Assembly: GCA_021442155.1 (NCBI GenBank)
Contig: JAKCPB010000333.1
Location: 124,001-188,000 of the forward strand
Direction: 5' to 3'
Length of the DNA stretch: 64,000 nt
Origin: Cymbidium sinense
Taxonomy: Eukaryota; Streptophyta; Magnoliopsida; Asparagales; Orchidaceae
The notes below the pieces were generated by a model that did not search any database, was not told the DNA's origin, and saw only the letters and a program-made list of their open reading frames with translations. Of the stretch, positions 12,110 through 24,483 are shown piece by piece (the stretch's first letter is position 1; every line of letters starts with the position of its first letter). The position numbers and the translations under genes are program-made.

Positions 12110-12520
12110 TCGGGAGATGTACTTTGATGGTGCTTCCTCTCAAAAGAGAAGAACCACAATCTACTATTCCATGCGGGGTAGGAATAGTTCTTTAACTTCA
12201 ACCATGATGTGATGAGATTCTCATATCATCTGTCCAGCACCAACAACAAAGCTGAATATGAGGCTATGATTGCCGTTTGAGAGTTAGTTTACTCAAGGAT
12301 CCAAACATCAACATCTTTGGGGATTCTCGCCTAGTTATCAACCAAAAGGGTCCTATAAGGTTATAAAGCCCAAGCTCCACCACTACCACAACTACATCAT
12401 GAAGTTGTTGGCCCAAATCCTAGAGGTTACCATTTATAAGATTCTTCAAGGATAGAATGCCATAGTGTATGCTCTAGCCAAGCTTGCCAAGGAGTAGGCA
12501 TGTTTGAAAGATGAGTCCAT
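12110..12520 (+). pseudogene. Second (archaeal-type) RNase H remnant
   Basis: Three separated pieces can be read in different frames: MYFDGASSQK near 12118, NNKAEYEAMIA near 12246, and INIFGDSRLVINQ near 12308. These correspond to the D-E-D type active-site segments of the extra RNase H domain found only in the Tat lineage of plant gypsy elements. Several indels separate the pieces. The acidic residues in the three motifs are still present, but no continuous frame links them. Confidence 0.65.
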
Positions 12521-12779
12521 ATAAATAAATGTCAAAATAGATAAGTCTTATATCTTATTGATATTAAACTCATCAAAAAGTACTTTCTTGAAGGGAAGGT
12601 TTCCATTGCCAAGAAGGACGAGGAGTTAGATTAGAGGCAATCATTTATGGATTACCTAAATAAAGGTAAACTACCTCAAGAGAAGTCCCATGCCCATTAG
12701 ATGAAGCAAAGAGCACTGTCCTATGCTCTTGTGGATGGTGTCTTGTATTAGTAGTCTTTCGATCATATTTGGTTATGTT

Positions 12780-13830
12780 GTTTAGACAAGCACGAAGCCC
12801 GTAAGATCGTGACCAAGGTACACTTTATATGTGGAGCCAACCATTCTAGTCAAGATGAAAGCCAAGATCAGGATACTACGGTCATTGATGATCAAGATTT
12901 CATTGATATGGCTAAGCAATGCCACCAATGTCAAATACGGTGTGGTCTACACCAACCACCCAACATTTTACATCATACATTGGCCTCATGGCCATTCGAG
13001 TGTTGGGGTACCGACATAGTGGGTCCGATTGATCCTCCTTCTTCCAAGGGTCATCGGTTCATCTTAGTTGCTATTGATTACTTTTCCAAATGGGCAAAGG
13101 TGATTCTGCTCAGAGAGGTCACAGCTTAGTATGTGCTCCAATTTTATAGGAACATTATCATATATAAGTTTAGAGTTTCTGAATGAATTAATTCTAATAA
13201 TTATACTACATTCAAGAGCACCGAGATCAACAACCTTTCCTGGAGACAACATAGATTAGAGATATTCTACCATCAACTACCTGAGGGCAAACAGTTTAGT
13301 AGAAGCCTTCAATAAAACTCTCATCCAAATACTAAAGAAGACACTCGATAATAATAAGCAATAGTGACATAAATAGTTAGTTGAAGCCTTGTGATCCTAC
13401 CACACCACATATAAAACTCCAACTCAGTCTACTCCTTTCTCCTTAGTGTATAGGTTCGAAGCTAATCTACCCACTAAGGATAGTTGTGGGTAGCAAGATC
13501 ACAATAGAGCAGAATGCTAAGTTATGGTTAGAAGAGCTCGGTTTGGAGGGGAGATGATCGTGGGTATGCCAAAAGCTCTAGTTGTACAAAGCTAAAATGA
13601 TTCAAGCTCACAACAAGTTGGTATGTCCTAGAGCCTTTTAAGTAGGAGAGCTTATTTTAGTTTTAAGGAGACTGATTTTTTCCCATCGTAAGATGGGGGC
13701 AAAGTTTGAACTCACTTGGGAAGGCTCTTTTGCCATAGAGAAGGCCTACCAACGAGGATCTTATCAGCTTATTAATCATAGAGGAGAGTGCCCAATGCTT
13801 CCATTCAATGAGCTCTACTAAAATAAATAT
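12780..13830 (+). pseudogene. Gypsy integrase remnant to C-terminal end
   Basis: Part of the zinc-finger side reads DMAKQCHQCQIRCGLHQPPN, and the CxxC is present. The core starts with ASWPFECWGTDIVGPIDPPS and HRFILVAIDYFSKWAK, carrying the first catalytic Asp. After a TAG at 13128 the frame decays. The C-terminal segment is readable again from about 13640 (GELILVLRRLIFSHRKMGAK, then FELTWEGSFAIEKAYQRGSY) and ends near 13830 with FNELY-stop-NKYY. Length and order fit a full integrase that has lost its frame in several places. Confidence 0.8.
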
Positions 13831-13929
13831 TATAAATCATGTTTGAAAATAATTATCATCAATGAAAATTCCATTTCGAATTCAATCTCTTCCATGTTGA
13901 AAGTATTATAGTTTGTGAATCCTCCATGA
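13831..13929. other. Short spacer after integrase
   Basis: About 100 bases of AT-rich non-coding sequence lie between the integrase end and the right inverted arm. No polypurine tract could be assigned with confidence. Confidence 0.4.
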
Positions 13930-16900
13930 TGTGTTTAGGGTAGGTGTAAGGAACACGTGGCGTCCTTCATCGGCACAAAAAAAAACACAAACATATAAAA
14001 TAAACACATTTTTTTTTATCGGGATACTCGAGTTGAGATAACACCCGCACTCTCACTAGCTACTCTAGGTCGTGACGTCTTACCTAGTGTGTGTCCTTTC
14101 TTGACCTCATTTTTAGAATGAGCTCCCAACCCCTCCATCTTAGACATAGGACTCATCTTATACTTTAAGAGTTTCTTTGTCTTAAGACACATCTAGTGAT
14201 TAGGTGGACAATCAATCGAGCCCTAGAGGCTTAGAAGAGTTAGCCATAAGAATAGGTCATTCCTTAGGGTGTTAGGAAAAATTGCCTACCCTTAGTTTGA
14301 ACCATGCCTCACCTTCCTTCCTTCAAGTCAAACTCCAAATCAATCTTATTTGATTTTCTCCAAATTCAAATCAATGACATATGATTGAAATCCATGATTG
14401 AAATCCAAGATTGAAACCCATGATTGAAACTCATATTTCTTAAGTCCTTAATTTTCCTCTTTGGGACTTAGCCAAAATTATCTTCAAATTCAAATTCATG
14501 GAATTTTCTCATAACTCATTTATATTCTCATTTATATTCACATAAATAAATGAAATATAAATTCAAATTAAATCAAAATTCAAATCCATAATTCAAAATC
14601 AATCTTAAGTCCTTAATTTCCCTCTTAAGGACTTACTCTAAATCAAATTCAAACCATTTCAAATTCATAAAATTTTCTCATAACTCATTTATATTCTCAT
14701 TTATATTCACATATATAAATGAAATGTAAATTCAAATCAATCAAACTAAACTTAAAATTCAAATCCAAAACTCTAAGATTTCCTAAGTCCTTTTAATTTC
14801 CTCTTAAGGACTTAGCCTATTGCATGATCAAATCACTTCAAATCCTTGAAATTTTCTCATAACCCATTTATATTCTTATTTATATTCACATATATAAATA
14901 AAATATAAATTCAAACAATCAAAACCACTTCCAAAAATTAAACTAAAATCCATTCAAAATCCAACCTAAGCCTTCCAAGTCAAAATCTTCCTGATTTAAT
15001 CAATCCTTCAATCATGAATCCAAATATAAATACAAACTTCAATCACTAAATCAAAACTCAATTCAAAAATCAAGCTAGAATCTAATTCGTGTTTACCCTT
15101 TGAACTTGAAATTGTTAAATGAATCAAAACCCACTTGACTTCAAACCACTTGCAATTGGATTTATATTTCAATCATAAGTCCATATACAAGTTCTATCAA
15201 ACTCAAATCAAGCTTTGACCAAGCCATTTGAACCCTTAGGCTCACTTGACCCAAAGTGGCCTAAAGTATACCCATGAGCCATATTCCCAAACCAAATTAG
15301 ATTAAATCAAACTCACCTATGCTCATCATGATCAACAATCATCATGAGATGATCAATCAATCAAATTGGGTCAAACCAAGTCAAACTAAGGGTTGACCAA
15401 GTCAACACTTAAAAAAAAACCCAACATAGCCAAAATCTATATAGGCCAAATTAATTGAAACCAATGATCTAAGTTCATTCATGACCAATGTTTGAACTTG
15501 ACCAAGTCAACATTTGAGCCTAACTAGCCAATTGGCCACTTGACCCAAGTTGACTTCTTGACCTAAAAGTCAAAATGTGTCAAAACTTGATCTAAGCCAA
15601 ATTGATTGAAACCAATGGGTCAAGTTCATAACTAAAGGGTCATGTTGAGCCAAATTCAAACTTAACCAAAATTGATTGGAAATAAGGATACCAATCCACT
15701 TCATATGACTAACCAAACCTAAATCTACCCATGACCTAGCTCAAATAGGTCAAATGGGTCAAATTGGTCAACTTGACCCATTTGACCTAAATGAAGTCAT
15801 ATGAACCAAATTCAAACCTAAACCAAATTGAATCAAACCAAAGCCACCAAAACATTTCAAATGGTCATATGAACTTGACCCAACCCTTGGTTTGACCTTA
15901 ACCAATTTGTCAACTTGACCCAGTTGACCCATTTGACTAAATGGGTCAACATGAGCCAATCCATACCAAATGAACTCCAAATCCAATGAAACTTGGCTAA
16001 AACTATTTTCTCAACATACCCAACATATCTTAATTAAAAAATCCACTAAGATAATTTTACCCCTAGGACATAGAATAAATTTTGGCCAATTCCACTTGGA
16101 ATTTGGTCAAACCCTCTTCATACCTACTTGATACTCTCTTAATGGATCAAGTGAACACTAGGGAGGGTGGTGTACCCAACCCAATGGGTTTGGGTCAGCC
16201 CCACTTGACCCAAGGGCCAAACTGACCATGTGCATGGAAATGGGCACATGGGAATCATGTCTCCACTCAAATGGAGCACATGGGGACTCCACTAATCCAC
16301 TCCCTAGCCTAAAATGAACTAAGGACACCCTAAATGGCCTAAAAAACTCACTGCCTAATTGAATTGGATCAAAATGGCTTCTCCCTTCTCAGTCATCCGA
16401 TTGCCAAAGGGGGAGATATACTCCCCCTAATTCATTTTTATCTTCAATTCACCATTATTGATTGAGTGTGAGGAAGCTAGAGGAGTCTTTTCCAAGTGAT
16501 CCCAAGCTCCCTCAAGCACTTGCCAACTTCATCTTCTCAATTTTGACAAGGTAAAAATAGGGGAGCTCCATAGGATTTTGAACTTAGCCAATACTCAATA
16601 TCAACCAAATTCCCTTAGCAAGCTCCATCAGAGGATCAAGTCGAGCTTGCCCAAGCTCTTTCCCAAGCTCCAAAGGCAAGGGAGGATCCAATTCAATCAA
16701 AGTCAAGCTCACTTGGAGGAGTTGGTCCATAGAGCCATCCACTCAACCTCAAGAGCTAAAACTTTCACCAAAGCTTCATCTTAAATAGACAAAGCTTCTA
16801 CAAGGGAATTGAGAGCGGGTGATCACCTCCGGCAAGGTATGCCATTTTCTGACCATTAAACTCAATTTGGTGTGAAGCTTTGTGAAAGAAATTTTTATGC

Positions 16901-18960
16901 CATAGAATTTTGACCATTAGATGTGCTTTCCATTAGGTTTAGATGGTGTGGGTTGATTTTCAATCCAATCTGAGCTTGATCGAGCTTGGATCTTCTCCTT
17001 CAAAGTGGACAGTCCCCATTTTTCACAGGGAAGAACAGGGAGGATCTCTTGCTGTCCATCGACACATTTTGGATGGACGGCCGAGATTTAAAACATGCTT
17101 TAGAATTAATTTTATCCCCTCTAAATGGCGACTTTAATCTCAGCCATTCGATCCTTGATTAGATGGGTGAGAAAAAGCATACGCACCATTATGATGGGAT
17201 GTTTAAGTGGCCAATCAGAGCATGTTGTGTGTAAAGGAATGTCGCGTCAGTTCATGCGTGGCACACCATAGGGATTAAGGAATTAATTAGGGTTTAAATA
17301 ATTCTAATTAATTACCTAAACTTCTAAAATTCATATCTAAACCTAGAAAAGTTAAAAAAATATTACATAAATTGCACTAGAAAGGTAATTGAACATAGAA
17401 TATTCTAAAATTGATTTTGATTAATTTTGAATAATTAATTTCTCTAAAATTGGGTTTTATTGGGAATATTAATTTTCTAATTACCCTTTAATTAATCCAC
17501 TAATTATTCATAAACTTGTTGAGTGTAATCTAGGGGATGAATTCTGCCTCCCCTAATTTTCTTGGGATTTATTGGTGGCTTAATCAGGGAAATTGCTAAT
17601 TCATTTTCTAATTATTCCCTTAATGTAATTAAGGATAATTAAGGGTTTGATTAGTGGTTTAATCCTTTGTTGAAGTTGATTAAGGTATGTTTCAGTGAAT
17701 AGGAGGTTTAGGGAATAATTTTGGGGCATTTCCCCTAAGCTATTCCTTAAACCCCTTTTCTTTCTTAATCCTCTCTTAATTAAGGGTTAATTCACTAATT
17801 ACCCTCTTAATTAATTTCTTTAAATTCTCATACTTTTGAGAACTCAGTTAACCTACTTGGGATAGATGCTTAGGTGTTCAAGAGCCTAAGTTCAATTAAG
17901 GAAATCAAAATTCAACTCATATGTGTGAGGGGTGTTTTGAAATTACTTAAGTTAAACCCTTTTAGAATTAATCATTAATCATAAACCAAATTGCATTAGG
18001 CCCCTTTCTTCCTAGATGCATTGCCAATTTAAATTCATTGTGAGGTTTTATGTCATCTGATTGACACATAATTATTTGATTAACTATGCTAAGATGGTGT
18101 AGGTAAGGGGTAATTAACATGCTTAATTCATACCTTAACCTAAACAAAACATAAAATGAATTTAATCATCTAAAAATTAAACCAAAATATCAAACACATG
18201 TGGGAATGGGTTAGGAATAGCAAACTCAATTCACATTTTCTAAATTAAATCAAATTCCAAATCAAATAAAAATCACATTAAACAAACTTTGATTTACTTT
18301 AAGCTTTCTTATTTCATGAGATTTTCTTTTGGAATTAGTTAAGGTGAATGCGTTTACATACTTTAATTGCTTTAGTTCTTTCCTAACATGCTAAATATGT
18401 GTGCCATGTGATTTCATGCATCCATGCTTTTCAAAATCAAATTTAAAAATGAAAATGTTTCTTTTATGTCAAATTGCATATTTTGGCTAAAGTAAGAATA
18501 TGAGTGACTACTATCACTATTAAATCCAAATTATTTTCACAATATATGAATCAATTATCAAAACTGAAAGTGTGTTACTTATATCTTACTTATAAGTTTG
18601 CATGTGAGTAAAATATAAGGATGTGCTTAATGTAGGTTTTCCTTCTCCTCTCTTTTAGCATAACTTTGAATCAGATTTGGTAAAGTGTATAGTTCATTTG
18701 AAAAGAACTTAACACTTGCCTAATTCCATATCCTATTCATTCCTATGCTATTACTTAAGAAGGATACCTATACTTGTACATATAAATTGCATAAACAAAA
18801 TAAATCAACCAACACAAACTTTTACATTCTTTCTTTTCCATTCATTTCTTTTGTACACATGCTTGTATTTAAGGAAAGTGGTATATTAGTCTAGACAACC
18901 CAGGGTTGTGAGGCTTTAAGTAGCCCTAAGTAGGTCTTGTACCTTACACCCTTGGTTAAC
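13930..18960 (-). mobile_element. Right non-coding arm, inverted relative of 5556-9365
   Basis: Read on the minus strand, this region follows the left arm landmark by landmark. It has the CTAAGGAATGACCTATTC stretch (14249-14266), three ~170-bp tandem units (14441-14930), a zone of TTGACC/GGTCAA words (15200-16000), a segment ending in ATACCTTGCCGGAGG-type sequence (about 16830) that matches ATACCTCGCCGGAG at 7249, a GC-richer part (16930-17280), a TTAATTAA-rich part (17280-17850), and a TTAGGCCCC word (18000) matching 6275. Similarity fades near 18960. It is therefore an LTR-like arm of a related element in opposite orientation. It has no credible coding frame. Confidence 0.6.
14441..14930 (-). 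repeat. Three ~170-bp tandem units in right arm
   Basis: TAAGTCCTTAATTT-type starts occur at 14441, 14606 and 14784. Each is followed by AATTTTCTCATAACTCATTT and then TATATTCTCATTTATATTCA or a close variant. On the minus strand they match the three tandem units of the left arm at 8596-9100. Confidence 0.75.
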
Positions 18961-20299
18961 AATGGCGTCATACTCACTTATGCCTTTCATACATTCATAT
19001 GTGCATGTGAAAATTGGAGAAGAAACCCCTTTGCTACTTAATGAAATTCATGTATCATAAACATTCAAATTTTCTTAAATGAATTACTTAGCATGCATCA
19101 TAAACTGTGCTAGACATTCCCATTTATATGTATAGATATGTTTAGTACATATTCATATGCATGTTATACATGTTAGAAAAGAAATGAAGTGATGTATGTT
19201 TTGTGAATTTTGTTCATTTTACTTAATATTAAAATGCCCTTTCTTTTTGAATAAGTTTATTTAGAGTTAATCTAAACTTAGGATTAATTAGAACATATAA
19301 TAAAACATTCACTAAACAAAACCAAAGCATGAATCTACTTTAGAAATTACTTAGGTTAGAGAAGGAAGAGAAGTTCTCTTCTCTTTTCCTCTCTTTATAA
19401 CTTAGTAATTAATTGTAGGATTCATTTGAACCTAATAAAAACATAAAATAAAATCAACCTAAAATAATTAAATAACTTAAATGAAACCCTCTTCTAAGTT
19501 GAACATTTTTCACACTTAGAAAATCCTAACTTAAAGCCATAGCTAATCATACTACATAAACCTCTAAAGCACACAAATTAGGCTAAGTCACCACTTCTAG
19601 CTTTAGGTTAGGGTGGTGCATGTTGTGATATATGTTTTACACTGGATGTTAGGGTGAATGTGCATAGAATTAATGGTAGGCCAATCTTAGTTTAACCATT
19701 ATCTGTTGTAGGGGATTGTGCTTAAGGGGCGCTGTAATAAATAAAAATATAAATGCTTTTGTTGTGCAGGTACTTATACCCCAAAGCATAATCCAATAAG
19801 CCAAGTGGACTTAGTCACCCATGTGTGGGGTGATAAGTTCAATATACATGCTTGAAATTTGTGTGGTTTATTTAGCTAATCTCTATTTTCCAGGTGTTAT
19901 CTAGATTTACTTTTTCTTTTCATGTAAGTTTTGCAATTATGATTTTGGAATGATTTTAATGGGGATTAGGATGAGCATTGGTCATAAGATCTCATCTTAT
20001 GTACCATGTGAAACCATTAGACAATCACCTTCCAACCATCAAAAGAAGGAACCAAAGAAGAAGAAGAAAAGAAAGAATGAAGAAATGAAACTTGAAGACC
20101 CCATAACAATGAGTTCCTTGCTTAATTGTATGTAATTCATTTATAATCTGGGTTGTATAAGGGTAGAGCTACCCAATTTGTTTTCGGGTTTGTGCGGTGG
20201 TACACAACCATAATGGCCTCTTATTCTTTTACTATTAGCTTTATAAATTGATTGATGATTTATTTTGCTTATGCATTAAGTGGCATCCTTTTCCTAGTT
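18961..20299. other. Non-coding region, probably retroelement-derived
   Basis: This is AT-rich single-copy-looking sequence without a credible gene. The only frame of note (19950-20135) contains a Lys-rich run from an AAGAAG repeat and resembles nothing known to me. It probably continues the right arm element (an AAGCATAATCCAATAAGCC stretch near 19782 is LTR-like in character), but this cannot be shown from the sequence alone. Confidence 0.4.
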
Positions 20300-23200
20300 T
20301 CTTCCTTGCTTTATGTATGGCCTGGATGTGGATTAGGCTCTTAGGGAAAAATAAATCTTTTACCAAATTTAATAATTCAAAACTAAAAATAAAGAACTCA
20401 TAACCTCACATAAAGCTTAGGCTAAAATCAAGATAAAAGAATTAGCAATCCCTTAGCTGGATGAGTACTTCTTTTATAACATCATGCACAAATGCATATT
20501 GTTTTCACTCTTGATTGGAAGGCTTCCACCTTTGCCAGAGAAACTTGCTTGACCTTTGAGAGCCATGGTGGAAACACACCTCCTTCCTTCTCGCTGATTT
20601 TGGCCAATAATCTCATTTCTCATGCATTAGGCATATGAATCCTATTAGCCTAAGTCAAAATAATTGTCCAAAAATGAAAAATAAAATGAAATCTAAATTG
20701 CATTAGATTTAGGTCATTTGAAGCATACCCTTATATGATCTAGTCTCTTTAAGAGTTTGACTTTTTCTCTAAATAAATAATACTATATCTTGTATAAAGC
20801 ATATGACTTGCCTACATGAATTTAAAATCATATGAGTTAGTTGGTAGCCACCCTAGGTTGTAAGTCCAAATAGTTGGGTGGTTTTTCTCTTGTGGAGGCA
20901 AACCAAATACCCATTTTTGCTTTAGATTTAGGTTATGCTTTCGACCCTCATTAAAGCTCCCTAGATTTAGGTTCTAAGGTTGCTTCTCCCCTTTATGAGC
21001 CATAAGCATAAATCCTCACCTCTTAGGAATTTTCTTAATCTTGTGTTATGGAGTCATAAGCCCTAAATTTCTAATGAAAAATTCAACTCAAACAAATTAA
21101 ACCAATTTCAAAAATATAAAGCCCAACCATAGGATAATTTGAGATGCTCGATAGGTTTCCTAGCATCATGGGCATCTCCTACTTATCTTCCTTTAGCTTC
21201 AATAATATCTCCCTCTCTTTGATCAAACCCATTTGATCTTCCAAATTAAATTAATTGATTAATAGTCCTACTTATTGAAATCTTTGAAGACAACAATTAT
21301 TTACCTTAATTGAGTATTCTAAGGATCTCATTCCTTAGATGTAATTAACTATGGGGCTTGCCCTTGGGAACAACAAACTCGATTTAAAATAAACCTTACA
21401 TTACTTTTCCATATAAAGTAGGGGAAGAATCTTCGGTACATATACAGACCCATTATCCTTAAGAGTCCTTATTGAGGTGATTAGGTCCATTGTAGGGTGG
21501 TGACTTCCATCATTTGAGATAGTACACATTTCCCCAATATTGTAGTTGATCACCCTCAATACGAACATCTGTAGATCGACGTGGTGTCAAATTGCATAAA
21601 AAATAGAAGAAGAAATGTATATTTCTATCCTCATTTTATCTCGCATAGATTGAAGATGGAAGTATATATCTTATTCTTTAGAAATCTCATATGAAAATTT
21701 TCACCACAGCCACCCTAGTGGTTTTCCAGCTTTGGAGGACTGCTACACTTTCCTTCCTTACTTGGCCACTGTACACCGATGAGCATCTTGTTAGTTTGGT
21801 AGGCTTTACTGTGTGGTCGGAAAGCTACTTCATGTTGGCTTCATTTAAAAGGATGTGAGTCTGCTATGCTTTCTTCTTAGATTAGCCTTATGCACTAATG
21901 GGTTGAGTATATTTAAGGTTTAGGATAAGTCCCTAGCGCCTCCCCTTAACTACTTCAAGTCAGGGTCTAGTCCTTCCTCGCTGCTCTTAGTAGTAGCTCT
22001 AGGATAACATCGTCCCACGATAGACTATTTGATGATCAATTCTACTTGGAAAGTTGTAAGCCTACATGCTTTCTTTTCAGATTGATTGTTGCATCTCGCA
22101 TCTTAGGTTTTTTTCTCACTATCTTGGGAATCACTCATCTTGATGGATACACTTTAGGTTGGTTGGTTTGACCTTAGGATACACCACTCATGGAAGATGT
22201 AAGTACTATGCTTTCTCCTTGAGTTGGCCATCGTACAAATATAGGCTTTCTTTTCCAAGGCTCAGGATAATGCTCCTTGTAGCACCTCCCCTGTGGGCAC
22301 TATATTTGGATCACATTTTTTATGACCCTGTTTAGACACTACCCAGGTTATTATTGGATTGGACAGTTCCCATTTCCTAGTAACCACCCCTGTGGTTGGA
22401 GAATCAATCCTATGGATGTGAAAATTCTCCCTTAGTCTAGTACATCTGAGATAGGTCATGGTTGACATAGCCCCTTCATAATGTGTTTTCTCATACACCA
22501 AAATGATCCATGCAAACATATAAAAATATATATATTCACTTGTGGATTAGGAGGACACCTTAGCCATACCTTTTCCCAAGCAGGCATCCTATCTTTAGGG
22601 TAGTGTCAGCAAAAATCCCTATAGAAATTACCTAACTACTCTTGAGTTGATATAAGTTCCCAATGACATTCACTCAGTAGTCACCCCAAAGTCAAGTTTG
22701 ATTTATTGTGCTACCAACAGGTCACCCTAGTGGTTCTTCTCTACTTTAGAAGATGTAAGCCTCATATGACTTCTTCCTAGCATATTTGTTGCACACCGAA
22801 AGGAAACCCCTTAGGTTGGTTAGCCTTACCCCATAGCTAGTCGATTATCCCTTTGGATTTATAAATCTGAGGTAGGACAAGTTTGATATAGCCCCTTCTT
22901 ATTGGGTCCATCACACATTGACATGGTTCATAAATTAAATCTATGAATTTGATCGAGCTCACATCCCCAATGAATATGCCCTCAATTCAAAATCAAACAA
23001 AACCAGACAAATAATATCAAATCACATGAAATTAAGTTAAAATTAGTCCTGACTACTTTTGAGTTTACATAAGTCCCAGACATTCACTCGGTGATTTCCT
23101 AGGTTAGGTTTGATTTGTTATGCATCCAATAGGTCACCCAGTTGTTCGCTTTGGAAGAATGCTATGCCTTCTTCCTAGCACACCATTGCACTGCAAAGGC

Positions 23201-23490
23201 AAACCCTTAGGTTGGTAGCTCTACACCTGGACTATGCCTTTGGATTTATAAACCTGAGGTAGGTCAAGCCTGATATAGCCCCTTCTCAGTGGGGCCATCA
23301 CACACCGATAGGGTCCATATATTAACTCAGATAAGTTAAACCCAATCTGATTTTCCCCAATGGTTGTTAAATCACACCCTTCTCCCCAATGGAGCACAAA
23401 ATCATATATAAACAAATAAAGCAAACAAATCAAATTCAAAACCAACCTCCCCAGTGGAGCCAAATTAAACCAACTCCCCCAGTAGAGTCT
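20300..23490. mobile_element. Retroelement-like non-coding region with degenerate repeats
   Basis: No coding frame is credible. From about 21700 the sequence repeats itself at roughly 400-bp intervals (see the separate repeat entry). From 23350 the word CCCCARTGGA recurs five times within about 180 bp, including CTCCCCAATGGAGCAC and CTCCCCAGTGGAGCC. Words of this kind (CCCAGTGGAGT) are common near LTR ends and untranslated regions of plant gypsy elements, which is the basis for the call. No LTR ends were identified. Confidence 0.4.
21700..23345 (+). repeat. Degenerate ~400-bp tandem repeat
   Basis: The order of phrases is conserved: AAGTCCCAGACATTCACTC or a variant, GGTCACCCTAGTGGTT, CTTCTTCCTAGCA, CCTTAGGTTGGT, TTTGGATTTATAAA, TGATATAGCCCCTTCT, and a CATCACACA stretch. 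Best-preserved units start near 22643 and 23062 (about 418 bp apart). Weaker ones are recognisable at 22137-22515, and partly at 21714 and 22050. The TAGCCCCTTC phrase stands near 22466, 22888 and 23276. Confidence 0.65.
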
Positions 23491-24399
23491 AAATCAAAGA
23501 AGTCCAACCAAACTCTTATCCCCAATGGATACATCCCCAAACAAATCTATGAAATCAAACTCAAATCCCAATCCTAGGGATAGCAAGCACCTTCCCTAGT
23601 GGAAGGTTCATATACGATCCAGACTCATATATCTGTAGATATGCCTCCACATCAATTAAAACAAAACAAATTAAAGTTAGTTCAATCTTAATCCCCGATG
23701 GTTTATTGATTCTTATTCATAGTGGATCTTCTTTCCATAAATCATATAATCAAATCAATTTCAAACTTTATGCCCAATAGATTTTCTTCTTTTATGCCCT
23801 CGACATAGTACCCTCACATGTCATGTCCAATGCATGTGTGATCCGTTAGAAAATCGTCCTCCATGTCCTTGACATGGAATTCTCATCAAATCTTATTTCT
23901 TCTCTTATCCACACCTTTAATACTTCAACCAAATGCCTAATAATTTATTCATTAAAATTATATCATCTTAATATTGTAATCAATATTTTATGATTTGTGA
24001 TGGTGCAAGCTCAAACTAACTATACAATATCATGCTAAACATATTATAGTGTGAATTAACACTATATTATATTATAATATATGATGTTATATTATAATTT
24101 GCTATAAGATAATATATTGTATAACATTACACCTCATTAGAATCACTTAAATGGAACAAATAACAAATTTTTTCAAAATAAGAATAATGTTCATTTTGGA
24201 TGTAAAGTTGTTATTTTTCTATTAGAAATGGTACAAAATAGCATAATTTTGGTGTTGCTTCTTAGTGTGTGCCATGAATTTGGCCAAATTCTTCTTTATC
24301 AACATTCAAATTAACATTTTTGCAAATTTTGACCCAATGTATTATAACAAAATTAAAACATACTAAAATGTACAATAACATTTTGTAACACATAACATA

Positions 24400-24483
<84 letters not shown>

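Larger units (their letters stand above)
9366..13830 (+). mobile_element. Decayed Ty3/gypsy pol region, Tat-like lineage
   Basis: In order on + there is the C-terminal side of a retropepsin-like domain, a linker, reverse transcriptase, RNase H, a second RNase H-type domain, and an integrase reaching its C-terminal end near 13830. Two successive RNase H domains before the integrase are known from the plant Tat lineage (Ogre/Retand group), so the lineage call follows from domain order. Stops (mostly TAG) and frameshifts occur every 100-350 bp, so nothing here can encode a polyprotein. Gag is missing. The element is inserted in, or fused into, the telomere-derived satellite. Confidence 0.85.

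Noticed and set aside
5556..18960. A regular LTR pair of one retrotransposon
   Set aside because: The two homologous arms are in inverted, not direct, orientation, and no matching TG...CA ends were found.
23389..23577. 62-residue frame in the CCCCARTGGA cluster
   Set aside because: Low-complexity Asn/Gln/Lys-rich translation of AT-rich repeat words. The paired minus-strand frame at 23221-23463 is equally unsupported.
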